From: Paraburkholderia sp. BL23I1N1
GTDB lineage: Bacteria > Pseudomonadota > Gammaproteobacteria > Burkholderiales > Burkholderiaceae
Assembly: GCF_003610295.1 (NCBI RefSeq)
Contig: NZ_RAPV01000001.1
Span: 5,642,001 to 5,706,000 of the forward strand
Reading direction: 5' to 3'
Length of the DNA stretch: 64,000 bases
This document shows, piece after piece, positions 27,506 through 36,727 of the stretch (the first letter of the stretch is position 1; each line of letters begins with the position of its first letter). Below the pieces are notes generated by a model, which saw nothing but the letters and a program-made list of their open reading frames with translations, was not told where the DNA came from and ran no database searches. A program made the translations under genes and the position numbers.

Positions 27506-28144
27506 CTATTCAGAGTCGGGTTGTCTGTTAGGATGTGCGGTCTGGAATGCTTCGTTCCAATGACAGCGTTCATCGATAGCCTGAAGCACCGGGAAGCGGG
27601 CCACATCGACGCCGAAGCGCCGCGCATTGTAGAGTTGGGGCACTAGGCAGCAATCAGCCATCGTTGGCGTATCGCCATAACAGAACCCCCCGCGCTCCGT
27701 GGCGAGTTCCCGCTCGAGCGCGGTGAGGCCCGTCTCCAGCCAGTGACGGATCCAGGACAGCTTCCGTTCTTCGGACAGCCCGAGCGGACCAGTGAGGAAC
27801 TTCAGGACACGCAGGTTGTTGAGCGGATGAATCTCGCAGGCGATGTAATGCGACAGCGACCTGACGCGCGCGCGCCCCTCAACGGAGTCTGGCAGCAGCA
27901 GCCGGGCGGGAAAGCGTTCGTCCAGGTACTCAATGATCGCAAGGGACTGCGACAGCACGACCGTCTCGTCCTGCAACACCGGCACGGTTTGCTGCGCATT
28001 GACCTTGAGGAAGCTGTCCGAATACTGTTCGCCGCCATTGCGGTTCAGGTGAATCGCGACATATTCGTACGGCAGGTTCTTGAGGTTGCATGCGATGCGC
28101 ACGCGATACGCAGACGAACTGCGGAAGTAGCTGTAAAGTTTCAT
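27506..28144 (-). CDS. Maleylpyruvate / maleylacetoacetate isomerase (zeta GST)
   Basis: This 212-residue glutathione S-transferase has the zeta-class signature SSSAYRVRIACNLK at residues 9-22, VNAQQTVPVLQDE for the GSH site, and SLAIIEYLDERFP. Zeta enzymes isomerise maleylacetoacetate or maleylpyruvate using glutathione. With a fumarylpyruvate hydrolase gene 720 bp upstream on the same strand, the maleylpyruvate step of a gentisate-type pathway (as NagL) is the best reading. The enzyme looks intact. Confidence 0.85.
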   Translation of the reverse strand: MKLYSYFRSSSAYRVRIACNLKNLPYEYVAIHLNRNGGEQYSDSFLKVNAQQTVPVLQDETVVLSQSLAIIEYLDERFPARLLLPDSVEGRARVRSLSHYIACEIHPLNNLRVLKFLTGPLGLSEERKLSWIRHWLETGLTALERELATERGGFCYGDTPTMADCCLVPQLYNARRFGVDVARFPVLQAIDERCHWNEAFQTAHPNRQPDSE

Positions 28145-28198
28145 ATCGATTGGTCAGGTTAGATATCCGCAGGTCAGCGCCTGGCGATCCGGGCTCCG

Positions 28199-28522
28199 TC
28201 ATCCGGCAGCCACGAAGAGAGTCTCACCCTTCACATTGGTCGGCCGGATGCGCAGATCGTCCGTGAGCGGCTCGCACAACGCGTTGCCGTCGCGCCCATT
28301 GAATCCCCCCTCATAAAAGCTCATAAAAGAGGGGCACTCGATTGCATGGATGTCGGGATAGCCATCGCAGAACCGCGTCCGTCCATGCGTACAGATGTTG
28401 TCCGTGACGCACATCTTGTGGTCAACGCTGAAGACCGCAAACCCCTGGCTGTCGGCCTCCACGGCCACGACGCCGTTCTGCGGAATATCTGCTACCTCAA
28501 TCAGTTTTATCCACTTCGGCAT
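28199..28522 (-). pseudogene. Rieske 2Fe-2S ferredoxin with one cluster ligand destroyed
   Basis: From ATG 28522 the protein is 107 residues and aligns with naphthalene/salicylate-dioxygenase ferredoxins (NagAb type). The first ligand pair is intact: Cys44 and His46 in CTHG. The second should be CPxH, but here it reads CPSF (Cys63, Phe66), followed by extra residues MSFYEGG. A 10-base tandem repeat at 28311-28330 accounts for a net in-frame gain of about 12 bases from a likely CPLHEGG ancestor. Without that His the cluster should not form, so the protein is probably inactive although the frame is open. Confidence 0.75.
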
Positions 28523-28860
28523 CGTGGGCGCCTCAGACAGGTGAAATGGTGGGCACGCTGGCGCACAACGTGAATTCGTGCCGCCCGTCTGCCCGTCGCA
28601 ATCGGCTCCATCGGCGGCCCGCCAGACGATGAACAAATGTTCGGCCACGGTGTTGCGGCTGCAATCGTCTCTCCGACGGGGCATACCGGCTTCGCGGCGC
28701 TGGGCCCGGCGCCCGCGATCGCAACGATGAATGCGCGCACTTTTCGTCACATGGGGTCCGGGCGCCCCACCGGACGCTGGAAGGCGGCCTGGGCCTCCGC
28801 CCCTCCATCGCGACAGCATGATTGCGGCAGGATCGAAGCCCATCTTCGGTCCTATTGTGA
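28523..28860 (-). pseudogene. Possible ferredoxin-reductase relic
   Basis: No continuous frame exists, but the minus strand holds a GAGPSAA-like nucleotide-binding segment after AFIVAI, and further on a stretch that in mixed frames resembles the PYxRPPLSK motif of dioxygenase ferredoxin reductases. Its position just upstream of a Rieske ferredoxin suits such a gene. This is a tentative reading of heavily mutated DNA. Confidence 0.25.
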
Positions 28861-28867
28861 GGCCCCC

Positions 28868-29572
28868 TTATTGCCCGACCCGCACCACAATCCCGCCAAG
28901 GCGATCAATGGCACCCCGCATCACGTCGCCCGCCTGCACGGAGTTCACCCCTTCCGGCGTGCCTGTCATGATGATGTCGCCCGCCTCGAGCGTGTCGTAT
29001 CGCGACAGATACGCGATGCTCTCCGCCACCGACCAGATGAGCTTCGAGATATCCGAGGACTGGCGCGGCTGTCCGTTGACGGTCAGCGTGATCGCGGCCG
29101 AAGAGAAAACCCCCAGATCCGCCGCCCGGTGAATCCGGCCGATGGGTGCGGACTTCGGGAACGACTTCCCGAATTCCCAGGGACGACCCTTGTCGCGTGC
29201 CTCCAGCTGGAGGTCGCGGCGCGTCATGTCCAAGCCAACCGCATATCCGTACACATGTTCGAGCGCCCGCCCGACCGGGATGTCGGCGCCGCCCTTGCCG
29301 ATGGCGACCACCAGCTCGATCTCGTGGTGGAAGTTCGCCGTTCCGGGCGGATACGGGATACTGATCTCAACCTCACCTGCCTGGACGGCCGCGTTCGCTG
29401 GCTTCATGAAAAAGAACGGCGGGTCACGTTCGGGGTCTTTGCCCATCTCGCGCGCGTGCGCGGCATAGTTGCGCCCGACGCAGAAAACCCGGTTGACCGG
29501 GAACGTTTCGGGCCGGTCCGCGATGGCCAGCGTATGGATCGGCGCGGGACTTACTGCATATTCGATTTCCAT
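28868..29572 (-). CDS. Fumarylpyruvate hydrolase (FAH family)
   Basis: The 234-residue protein is a fumarylacetoacetate-hydrolase-fold enzyme: FCVGRNYAAHAREMG, PPFFFMKPANAAVQ, the metal-binding HHEIELVVAIGKGG, and ending GDIIMTGTPEGVNSVQAGD. The size fits fumarylpyruvate hydrolases such as NagK, which split fumarylpyruvate into fumarate and pyruvate. It is upstream of the Rieske relic and maleylpyruvate isomerase on the same strand. The frame is intact and the conserved acidic metal ligands are present. Confidence 0.85.
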   Translation of the reverse strand: MEIEYAVSPAPIHTLAIADRPETFPVNRVFCVGRNYAAHAREMGKDPERDPPFFFMKPANAAVQAGEVEISIPYPPGTANFHHEIELVVAIGKGGADIPVGRALEHVYGYAVGLDMTRRDLQLEARDKGRPWEFGKSFPKSAPIGRIHRAADLGVFSSAAITLTVNGQPRQSSDISKLIWSVAESIAYLSRYDTLEAGDIIMTGTPEGVNSVQAGDVMRGAIDRLGGIVVRVGQ

Positions 29573-30067
29573 TGACTTCTCCAGTAAAGATCAAAACATA
29601 TCCTCTCGTTCAGCCACTGCATCAGCAGCACGGACCGGGTTAAGGAAACCAGAAAGCACCGCGCCGGTGTGGAGCTGAACTTCGCTCCGGAAACGATCAT
29701 CGGCGCGCGTCGTCCATGTCTGCCCCGCCGGCCGCCGCGTTTTGCGAAAGCTGCGCGAGGGAGCGCGGTCAGCATCCCAGGATGGAGTCCCAGACACTGA
29801 GTTGCGAGAATTTCGCGACCATTCCGATCGCTTCGACCTGCACGCCAGCCTCGCCCCCAGCGCACGCAGGTCGCCGTCCCAGGCTGGTACAGCGGCCACG
29901 CGACGCCCGACGCGAGCATCGGTGCTGCGCTCTTCACGAACGAGGTTATCGCCGTGATCATGTCGCCCGATTGCGTGACTCAAGATCGGCAATGGACCTG
30001 CCGAAGTCGTTTCTTGCATTCATCAGGACTCCTCTATCTGGCTCTTGGTGATTTGCAAACTCTTCGG
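29573..30067. other. Degenerate stretch upstream of fumarylpyruvate hydrolase
   Basis: On the minus strand an ATG at about 30022 with a GGAG upstream starts a 21-codon peptide (MNARNDFGRSIADLESRN), after which the frame stops. The rest has fragments in all three frames. It looks like the 5' end of a gene of the aromatic operon that has been deleted or mutated; no family was recognised. Confidence 0.35.
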
Positions 30068-30073
30068 CCTAGC

Positions 30074-31527
30074 CCCAATACTGTTCACTTGATGACCGCT
30101 TTCGGTGAAATTCGCTGATTCAGCGGCTCCGATCGTCGGCGTATCCGGAAGTTCGACATCTTTCGCTTCACGCCGCGGGGATTACGCTTGCCGCGGCTTT
30201 GCACGGCACGCCCACTGGCGATTTCCCGCAGTAAGCTGAGCCTCCAACTTTGCCACTGCTCAGGGGGGAACGGCCGCCGCCTCGGGCAGGCGTCGGTTCA
30301 ACACGCGTACGGCATGAACGAACGATAAGTCTTCCGGGTGCTGCCCGCTGTCCTGGGCAGCCTCATACATCAGTCGACGGATCGCCGCGTGGGTAAGCAT
30401 TAACGCATAGAACTCCTGACGGACCAGATCAGGCGTCTTGCTACGCAGCACCTTCTTGCCGTCGCACAGATGTGTCTTGATCTCGTCAAACATCTCTTCT
30501 ATTTTCCAGCGCCGGTGGTACAGCGCCGCGAGTTCTATGGCAGGCGCCACCGCTGCGTCCAGCAGATTGGTGATCAGGCGATACTGCGGCTCGGCATCAG
30601 GCACACCTTCCAGGCGATACTCGATGACCCGCACCTGCATGCCGTTGCGCTGGTGTCGCCTGTCGGTGTCACTGGCATAGACAGTGCTCAGGTACGAACC
30701 ATCTGCCAGCGGCACTTCGCACGGCAGCCGCAAATTCGACTTCACGCGCCACAGCAGCTTCGCTCCGGTGGCCACCGCGTCGCGCCACATGTCATAGCCA
30801 TAGAACAGGCGATCGGCCAGCACCAGCATGTCGTCCGAGAATGCCGGAAACAGCTGGCGTGTGAGCGCCTGTTCGCTGTGCTCGCATACCCCGCCCATCT
30901 GGACCTCACACAGCGCGTGCGTCGCACATTCGGCCAGCGCTACGAAGCGAATCTGCGGATACGCGGCCTCACCGCGCCCTCCCTGCGCATATCCGAACGC
31001 TTGCGCATTGGCCTTCTCATCGGGCACATCCAGCGTGGAGCCGTCCACGCTCATGACCCGATAGCCCGCATAGTCGCCGCCTGCGGTTCGTGGGTGTTGC
31101 GCCGCCTGCCGGGCGAACAGCTCGCGCATCACCTGCCATCCCAGGCGTGCGCGACCCTGCGAGATCGCCGCCTTGCTGACCTGCGCGTCGCGTACCTGGT
31201 CGCCGTAGATGCGCCGCAGTCCCTCGATCACCAGACGAAACACTTCCTCATAGGCCACGCGCGGATACAGGCACATCGCCATCACGAAATACACCAGCAC
31301 TTCACGCGGCATGTCGCGGCGCACGCGCGTCTGCACGCCGCACTTCGTGAGCGCCTCCTTGACCTGTCCCAGGGAGCAGTTCAGCGCCAGATACCCCACC
31401 GCCAGATAGTCCGCGAGCCGCGCCCCGCCTGGCAGCGTTGCTTCCGTTCTTGCCATCCTTCAAGCTCTTCTTGTTGGTTCAGAGGCTTGAAAGTTAACAC
31501 AAATTTGAGCTTGTTAACAGTATTGGG
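30074..31527 (-). mobile_element. IS4-family insertion sequence
   Basis: The ends are inverted repeats starting CCCAATACTGTT, and the 6 bp CCTAGC occurs directly outside both (30068-30073 and 31528-31533), a target duplication. The element is 1454 bp with one transposase gene. A duplication and near-matched ends point to a recent insertion, but the transposase frame is broken. Confidence 0.85.
30085..31456 (-). pseudogene. IS4-family transposase, frameshifted near C-terminus
   Basis: From ATG 31456 the protein has the N-terminal IS4 domain and the DDE core: MSVDGSTLDVPD (first Asp), LVLADRLFYGYD (second) and YHRRWKIEEMFDEIKTHL (Glu in the YREK-type motif). The frame stops at 30260, just after a run of six C at 30266-30271. 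With five C it would read through EQWQSWRLSLLREIASGR and KRNPRGVKRKMS to a stop at 30085 inside the terminal repeat. About 58 C-terminal residues are thus lost. Confidence 0.85.
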
Positions 31528-31533
31528 CCTAGC

Positions 31534-32012
31534 CCCCTCGCAGCAGCCCACCCTGGTTGCCCCGGGCGCGAGCCGCCAGGCAGCCTGCCGGGCTCACAGG
31601 ACACCGTCCAGCAGCGTGAGAATCGGGCCTGCAGGGGGCAGCCGGACCATCCCCGACAGCATGGCTGGTGCCGTCGCAGGTCAGCGCGAACATTCGGCCC
31701 CGCCGGCCCGGCATGAATCGCCAGCCGGCAGCGCCGGGCGTGAGTGGGATACCGGTCCTGCATTCGAAGTCGCCGCGATCGCTGACGGCGTGACTATGCG
31801 TGTAACAGCACAGCGGTACCTCCCCGCGGGCCGGCGCGGCCTGCCCCTGCCCGGTTTGCCCCCTGCGCACCAGCACGGCATCCGCTTCCTTGCCCGTCTT
31901 GCGGCGTAGGTGTGCCACGACCGGACGAGTATGTTTCCAGAAACGTGACATCTCAAGCAGGATTATTTAGTCGATACTATTCTGAAAATAAATAACCGCG
32001 ATCCGGTCTCGT
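31534..32012. other. Gap after IS4 element, nothing recognised
   Basis: Minus-strand frames are open here because of high GC, but none resembles a protein family. No start with a ribosome site was found. Confidence 0.4.
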
Positions 32013-32033
32013 GTGTGGAACCCACGGCGCGAT

Positions 32034-32514
32034 CGGTGTCGTTCCAGTCCATGCATGGTGCGACGAGGGTTGGACTCCCGTTTTCCGGATGACCTGGACG
32101 CGATTGACACATTGTTGGTCATGGTCGCCTGGCCGCGCGTGGTGCGTCGCGACGGAATCCACTTCGAGGAGCTGAGCTTCCTCGATCCAACGCTTGCGGC
32201 CTATGTAGGCGAGGCCCGTGACCATTTGGTATGACCCCAGCCATAAGGGTGAAATACGGGTCTTTCACAGCAACACCTTCGTCTGCCGCGCCGTCAACAC
32301 TGAACATGAAAATCGGAGCGTAACCCTGAAAGACGTGCAGGCCGTCCGCTCCGCCCATCGCCGTAGGCTGCGCCAAGAGATCGAGCAGAAGCGAGGGCGC
32401 GTCGCAGATCTGCTTCCAGCTCCGCCCGCCCAGATATCGGTTCCCTCAAAGCCGAAATCGGAAACGCCATTACCGGCGCGGCCGCGTCTTCGCACTTATG
32501 TCGAGGACAACGTG
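32034..32514 (+). pseudogene. Mu-type (TniA/TnsB-like) transposase, C-terminal fragment
   Basis: The plus strand encodes VMVAWPRVVRRDGIHF, LSFLDPTLAAYVGE, then, after a one-base shift, VTIWYDPSHKGEIRVFH. These match the Mu-C beta-barrel region of transposases paired with an AAA ATPase. The shift lies at GGCCCG near 32209; with two C instead of three the frames join. The integrase core and N-terminus are missing on this strand. A basic tail ends LRTYVED just before the ATPase start. Confidence 0.7.
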
Positions 32515-32829
32515 ATGAGCGCGCTTGATGGCGAGCGGACCGGAACCTTCATCGTCACTCGCGACCATCGGCGTTTTCAGGGTTTGCCGACGCTGTTCGC
32601 AAGCACCGCTATATCGGTGTTTGTCATGGCCCCGCCGGTGTCGGGAAGACGCTTTCCGCCCGGCGCCAAGCTCGATGGGACATCGCCGAAACGCCGCTCG
32701 AAGAATGGGGCAACGCGACAAGTCGGACGCAAAAGTCTATGCCGCGCTCGCCCGATCTCGCTCGGTCTGTTATACGCCGACGGTAGGGGCGACATTGAGA
32801 TCCCGCTTCTGTCTGAAACCTTCCTGTGA
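32515..32829 (+). pseudogene. AAA+ ATPase (TniB/TnsC-like) transposition protein, N-terminal fragment
   Basis: An ATG at 32515 starts MSALDGERTGTFIVTRDHRR. Shifting one frame after RRF gives FADAVRKHRYIGVCHGPAGV followed by GKTLS, a clear Walker A motif. A second shift in a GGGG run near 32706 restores DKSDAKVYAALARSRSV. At least two frameshifts and a truncation near 32820 make this a relic. ATPases like this select the target site for Mu/Tn7/Tn5053-type transposons. Confidence 0.7.
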
Positions 32830-32837
32830 AAATTCGA

Positions 32838-32970
32838 TGCCTTCCTGACAGGTCCGGAAGCAGTTTGGTATTCAGCGTTCCGAACAGCCGCTCCACCTTC
32901 CCACGCCCCTGAGGGCACCCAATCGCCGAATAGACCAGCTCGATACGGGCTATTTTCGCCCATCCCCCGA
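32838..32970 (-). pseudogene. Mu-type transposase integrase-core fragment, opposite strand
   Basis: The minus strand encodes IARIELVYSAIGCPQGRGKV followed by ERLFGTLNTKLLP, the end of an rve integrase core including the third catalytic acidic residue (Glu in KVERLF). It probably came from the same kind of element as the plus-strand pieces just upstream, now inverted and truncated. Confidence 0.7.
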
Positions 32971-33002
32971 AATATGAAAAATCCCCCTCAAACCCTTACC
33001 GG

Positions 33003-34183
33003 TCAAGGCTTCCATGGACTGTGGGATGGCGTACTGGACATCGTGAAGGCGGAATATCTGCCGTCCGTGTCGTCCTCTTCGGCTGCCGCCTGCAGCATGC
33101 GGGCCCAGTACTCGGGATCGGCGTAACGGGAGGCGAGCGCATCGATATCGACGGGCGTGGTCGCGGCACCGAAGTCCATCGCACCGAAGAAGTTGACGTG
33201 CCGCCAGGCGACCGGCGACATGCCGGCGATGAAGGTCATCGCGGCCTCGTCGCCTGTGACCCGTTTTTGCTCGTGCACGCGCGAGAGCAAGGTCCTGTCG
33301 TAGTGGATGATGGCGTTGGCGATGAGGCGCGCGCACTCGTTCCACAGTTGCTGCTCGGCCTCGGTGTGCACGCGCGGGTTGCCGCCGTTGACGAAGGCGA
33401 CGGCGCGGCGCAGCCGGTGATACGCTTCGCCCCGGTTGAGGGCCTTCTGTATTGACTGGCGCAGGCCGACATCGTTGATGAACTGCAGGATGTGGCGTGT
33501 ACGGTAGAGGTTGTCGAGCTCCCAGAGCGCCTTTTTCGTCTGGTTCTGGCGCTTGTAGCTCGAGAGCTTGCGCACGATGGTGGCCTGCGAGACCTGCTTC
33601 TGCCCGAGCGAGGCCATGATCCGCTGGACGGCGGGCCATTCACGGATGATCAGCTCGTCATTGGATCTGCGCGAGGGTTTGACAAGCCACTTGCCGTAGT
33701 GACCCGGTGCATGACGGCCGACGAGGCCGGCAAGTTTCTTGTGGAAGTCGCGATAGCGCGGCGCGAACTGATAGCCGAATGCATACAGGGTCCAGTAGTT
33801 CACCTGATTGGTGCCGTGCGTGTCGGTGGAATGCAGCTGCGGGCGGATGTCGGAGGTGTTGTTGTAGAGCAGGTCGAACACGTAATGGCTCTCGTGTTCG
33901 TGAGCGCCGAAGACGGTCAGGTTGAACAGCACGTGGTTGGCGACGGCGGTGTTGGCGCTGATACCCTTGTCGAGGCCGAAGTATTTGGGCGAATGGCGAG
34001 CCTGGAAGGTATCGAACTGGGTCTCGAAGCGCTGGCCATCACTGCTTGAATGGATCTGGTCGCCGATGTTGAAGAGGTGAAAGGCGGGCAGCTCCGCAGT
34101 CGCATTGCTGATCGCGTCATTGGCCGAGTGCACCGTTTCAACGCGAAGATAGTTGCGTGCGCAACTCACAAGCGAAGCGTAGC
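33003..34183 (-). pseudogene. Tn3-family transposase, C-terminal 390 residues
   Basis: Full Tn3 TnpA is about 1000 residues; only the catalytic third remains. All three catalytic acids are visible: Asp in SSSDGQRFETQF, Asp in HSTDTHGTNQVNYW, and Glu in LWNECARLIANAIIHY. The 5' part has been removed by the IS6-type element whose end begins at 34184; a spurious ATG lies inside that end. No resolvase is present. GC-rich inverted sequence near 32966-32990 may be the transposon's terminal repeat. Confidence 0.85.
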
Positions 34184-35077
34184 GGCTCTGTTGCAGCAAG
34201 CGTGACGAGGCGACAAATGTCGATATGGTCAGTATTGCTTATGAGGCAAGGGAGTAAAACATCTGGGAAGCAGACAACGGGGCTTTGCCCGTACATTTCA
34301 TCTGTCCTTTGCTGATCATATGCATTACCTCGATGCCGCCGAGAATGATCCTCGCACAGTGAAAATCCTTGAACCCCAGCATCGGCCGGGTCCGGCGTTT
34401 GATAGCCCGACGGTCCTCTTCGACGATGTTGTTCAGGTACTTGATCTGGCGCACCTTGATCGGCGTCTCGCGATCGGCATTCACCGCATTCAACGCGGCC
34501 AGATTGGAGCCGCTTTTGTCGATGGTCACGGTTTCTGGCGCACCATTGCGGGCGATCGCTTTTTCAAAGAATCGCCGAGCGCCAACCTTGTCCCGCCTCG
34601 CCCTGAGCAGGAAGTCGACCGTGTCGCCCGCCTTGTCCACTGCCCGATAAAGATATTTCCATTCGCCCTTGATCTTGATATAGCTCTCGTCCATTCGCCA
34701 GCTTTTCCCTACCGGACGCTTGTGCTTGCGGAACGTCTTTTCGAATAGCGGCAATAGCTGTAGATTGTCAATTACGATGGCCGCCGGCCAAGGTAATTGT
34801 CGTTCTCTAAATAGCTTCATTACCCAGCGGTACACCGTCGAATGATCAACCGCGATACCTCGTTCGTCCATCATCTCCTCAAGATTGCGCAAACTTAACG
34901 AATAGGCCACGTACCATCGTACGCACAGCAAAATCACTTCAAGCGGGTAGTGAAGCCGCTTCAGGACCTTCGCCAGGCCCGGGGCAAGCGCAGATCGCGA
35001 TGTCTTCGTCTTCTTCATCGAACAGCTCAAAAAATTTGCTGCTCAATTTTAACCTGGCCCCTTACTGCAACAGAACC
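34184..35077 (-). mobile_element. IS6-family insertion sequence
   Basis: The outer ends read GGCTCTGTTGCAGCAAG (left) and, on the other strand, GGTTCTGTTGCAGTAAG (right), typical IS6-type terminal repeats. The element is 894 bp. The 8 bp outside the two ends differ, so no target duplication remains. That is expected when IS6-type elements make deletions or fusions. Confidence 0.85.
34239..35018 (-). CDS. IS6-family transposase
   Basis: The ATG at 35018 gives 259 residues. The DDE triad is complete: Asp in SWRMDESYIKIKGEW, Asp in TVTIDKSGSN, and Glu in QIKYLNNIVEEDRRAIKR, with the family's GFKDFHCARIILGGIE ending. The gene fills the element and looks intact, so it may still be active. A TTG at 35030 is in frame but a less likely start. 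Confidence 0.9.
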   Translation of the reverse strand: MKKTKTSRSALAPGLAKVLKRLHYPLEVILLCVRWYVAYSLSLRNLEEMMDERGIAVDHSTVYRWVMKLFRERQLPWPAAIVIDNLQLLPLFEKTFRKHKRPVGKSWRMDESYIKIKGEWKYLYRAVDKAGDTVDFLLRARRDKVGARRFFEKAIARNGAPETVTIDKSGSNLAALNAVNADRETPIKVRQIKYLNNIVEEDRRAIKRRTRPMLGFKDFHCARIILGGIEVMHMISKGQMKCTGKAPLSASQMFYSLAS

Positions 35078-35078
35078 C

Positions 35079-35912
35079 TTCGTCGCAGGCAGCCGGTTTG
35101 CCTATCCCGGTGTAGCCGGCGAGCATCCGGTGCACGACACGCAAATCAAGCGGCTGCGGCACCTGAATTTCTTCCAGCACGAGTGATATCTGGAGGTCCG
35201 GGTGCCACGCGTGCGCTTGCCGGACGGCTCGGTGCGACTCGTGCAACCTGAGTGGATCGGCAAGCTCGATGGCTTTACACTGCTGTTTGAAGCGCTTGTA
35301 CTGACGCTGTGCCGGGAGATGACATTTGCGGCGGTGGCTCGTCTGGTGAACCTGTCGTGGCATCGCGTGAAGGCGATCTGTGATCGTTACGTGGATCTCG
35401 CGGTGGCCGCGACTGACTTGTCCGACGTCACCGCGGTGGCTATCGACGAAACCTCGTGCCGACGGGGCCACGACTATGTTTCGCTGGTCGCTGACATGGA
35501 CGAGCGGCGCGTGGTCTTCGTCACGCCAGGCAAGGATGCGGGGGTAATCGAACGCTTTGCCAACCACCTCGAAGAACACAACGGCACGCCCGGCCAGATC
35601 CGGTCGGTGAGCATCGATATGTCGCCCGCCTTCATCAAGGGCGTGGACGAGCATCTGCCCGATGCGCGCGTGACGTTCGGCAAGTTTCATGTGGTTGCCC
35701 ACGCGTCCAAAGCCCTCGATGCCGTGCGCCGCGCGCAGCAGAAGACCGATCCCGCACTGAAGGGCATGCGCTGGTTGCTGCTCAAGGATGCTGACAAGCT
35801 GAATCTCGCTCAACTGACCGATCTCGAGGCGCTGATCAGCCAGTACCCGACCAACCGCACCGCCCACGCCTGGATGTACCGAGAGCAGTTGCGCGAATTC
35901 TGTCGCTCTTGA
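35079..35912 (+). pseudogene. ISL3-family transposase, truncated and with a nonsense codon
   Basis: The plus strand encodes FAYPGVAGEHPVHDTQIKRL, then HLNFFQHE, a TGA at 35184-35186, then YLEVRVPRVRLPDGSV in the same frame. The TGA replaces what is normally a Cys codon. Downstream are an HTH (VARLVNLSWHRVKAICDRY) and the catalytic AIDETSCRRGHDYVSLVAD and SVSIDMSPAFIKGV. The frame ends abruptly at LREFCRS, losing the C-terminal third. The 5' end is cut by the IS6-type element. Confidence 0.85.
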
Positions 35913-36013
35913 AAATTAAGTGGCTGATGGGCTCCACCAAATATGTCTGGCGCACATGGCGAAGTTTCTGTCCAGGATTTCTACAGCAGATCACGCACTC
36001 ACGGAGCCGGGTT

Positions 36014-36634
36014 CTAGCGATGAGCCAGAGGCCGGGGCCATGCCGACAATGCAACATCAGCCAGCCGCTTCAGGGTTTCTCTGCTTGCTCCATCACAGGC
36101 TTGCGCTGACATGCCTTGCACTACTGCGCCATAAAAGCGTGCGAGTACTTCGGTGTCGGTATCAGGCGCAAGCTCGCCCTCGGAGACGGCACGATCGAAG
36201 CGTGCCTTGATGGTCTGTATCCCGATCTCCCGCCGCGCGGCGACCGTCTGGGCGACAGACTGGCTCTTTTCACCGTGTTGAAGAATAGCAGTCGAAATCA
36301 TGCAGCCGCGCGGCCTTCCCGGGACGGTAAAGCGGGTCGCGGCGTCGTGCAGGTAGAACGCTATCGCATCGTAGGCCGGCATCTTTCCGTGCAGCGCTTC
36401 CAGACACTGCTTGTTCTCACGCGCGCTGATATGGTCGAGCGCCTGTCTGTATAGGTCCTCCTTCGACCCGTACGTCGCGTAGACGGACGGCGCTGGGACA
36501 CCCATGGCTTCGGTCAGGTCGGCGATCGATGTGCCCTCATATCCATGCTCCCAGAACAGCCGCGCGGCGACATCGAGCCCCACTTCGCGGTCCAGCAACC
36601 TCGGTCTGCCTCGTTTCCGCGGGGGGCCGCTCAT
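36014..36634 (-). CDS. TetR/AcrR-family regulator
   Basis: This 206-residue protein has the basic opening KRGRPRLLDREV, an HTH at about residues 32-52 (TSIADLTEAMGVPAPSVYA), and a C-terminal domain like those of TetR proteins controlling oxidoreductases. It is divergent from the SDR gene with a 93-bp gap containing a palindrome at 36687-36702. It is the likely repressor of that SDR gene and of itself. Confidence 0.9.
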   Translation of the reverse strand: MSGPPRKRGRPRLLDREVGLDVAARLFWEHGYEGTSIADLTEAMGVPAPSVYATYGSKEDLYRQALDHISARENKQCLEALHGKMPAYDAIAFYLHDAATRFTVPGRPRGCMISTAILQHGEKSQSVAQTVAARREIGIQTIKARFDRAVSEGELAPDTDTEVLARFYGAVVQGMSAQACDGASRETLKRLADVALSAWPRPLAHR

Positions 36635-36686
36635 TTTATATCAAGTCCTATAAAAATCGTTGACAGGGGTTTTTCAGCGTCATTAT

Positions 36687-36702
36687 TATAGCGATCACTA
36701 TT
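36687..36702. promoter_or_regulatory. Partial palindrome, probable TetR operator
   Basis: The core TAG-N-GATC-N-CTA is symmetric and lies between the divergent TetR and SDR genes, about 25 bp before the SDR start. Its place near the likely SDR promoter fits repression by the neighbouring TetR protein. Confidence 0.45.
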
Positions 36703-36727
36703 CAACGTAGTCGAAAAGGAGTGGTCG

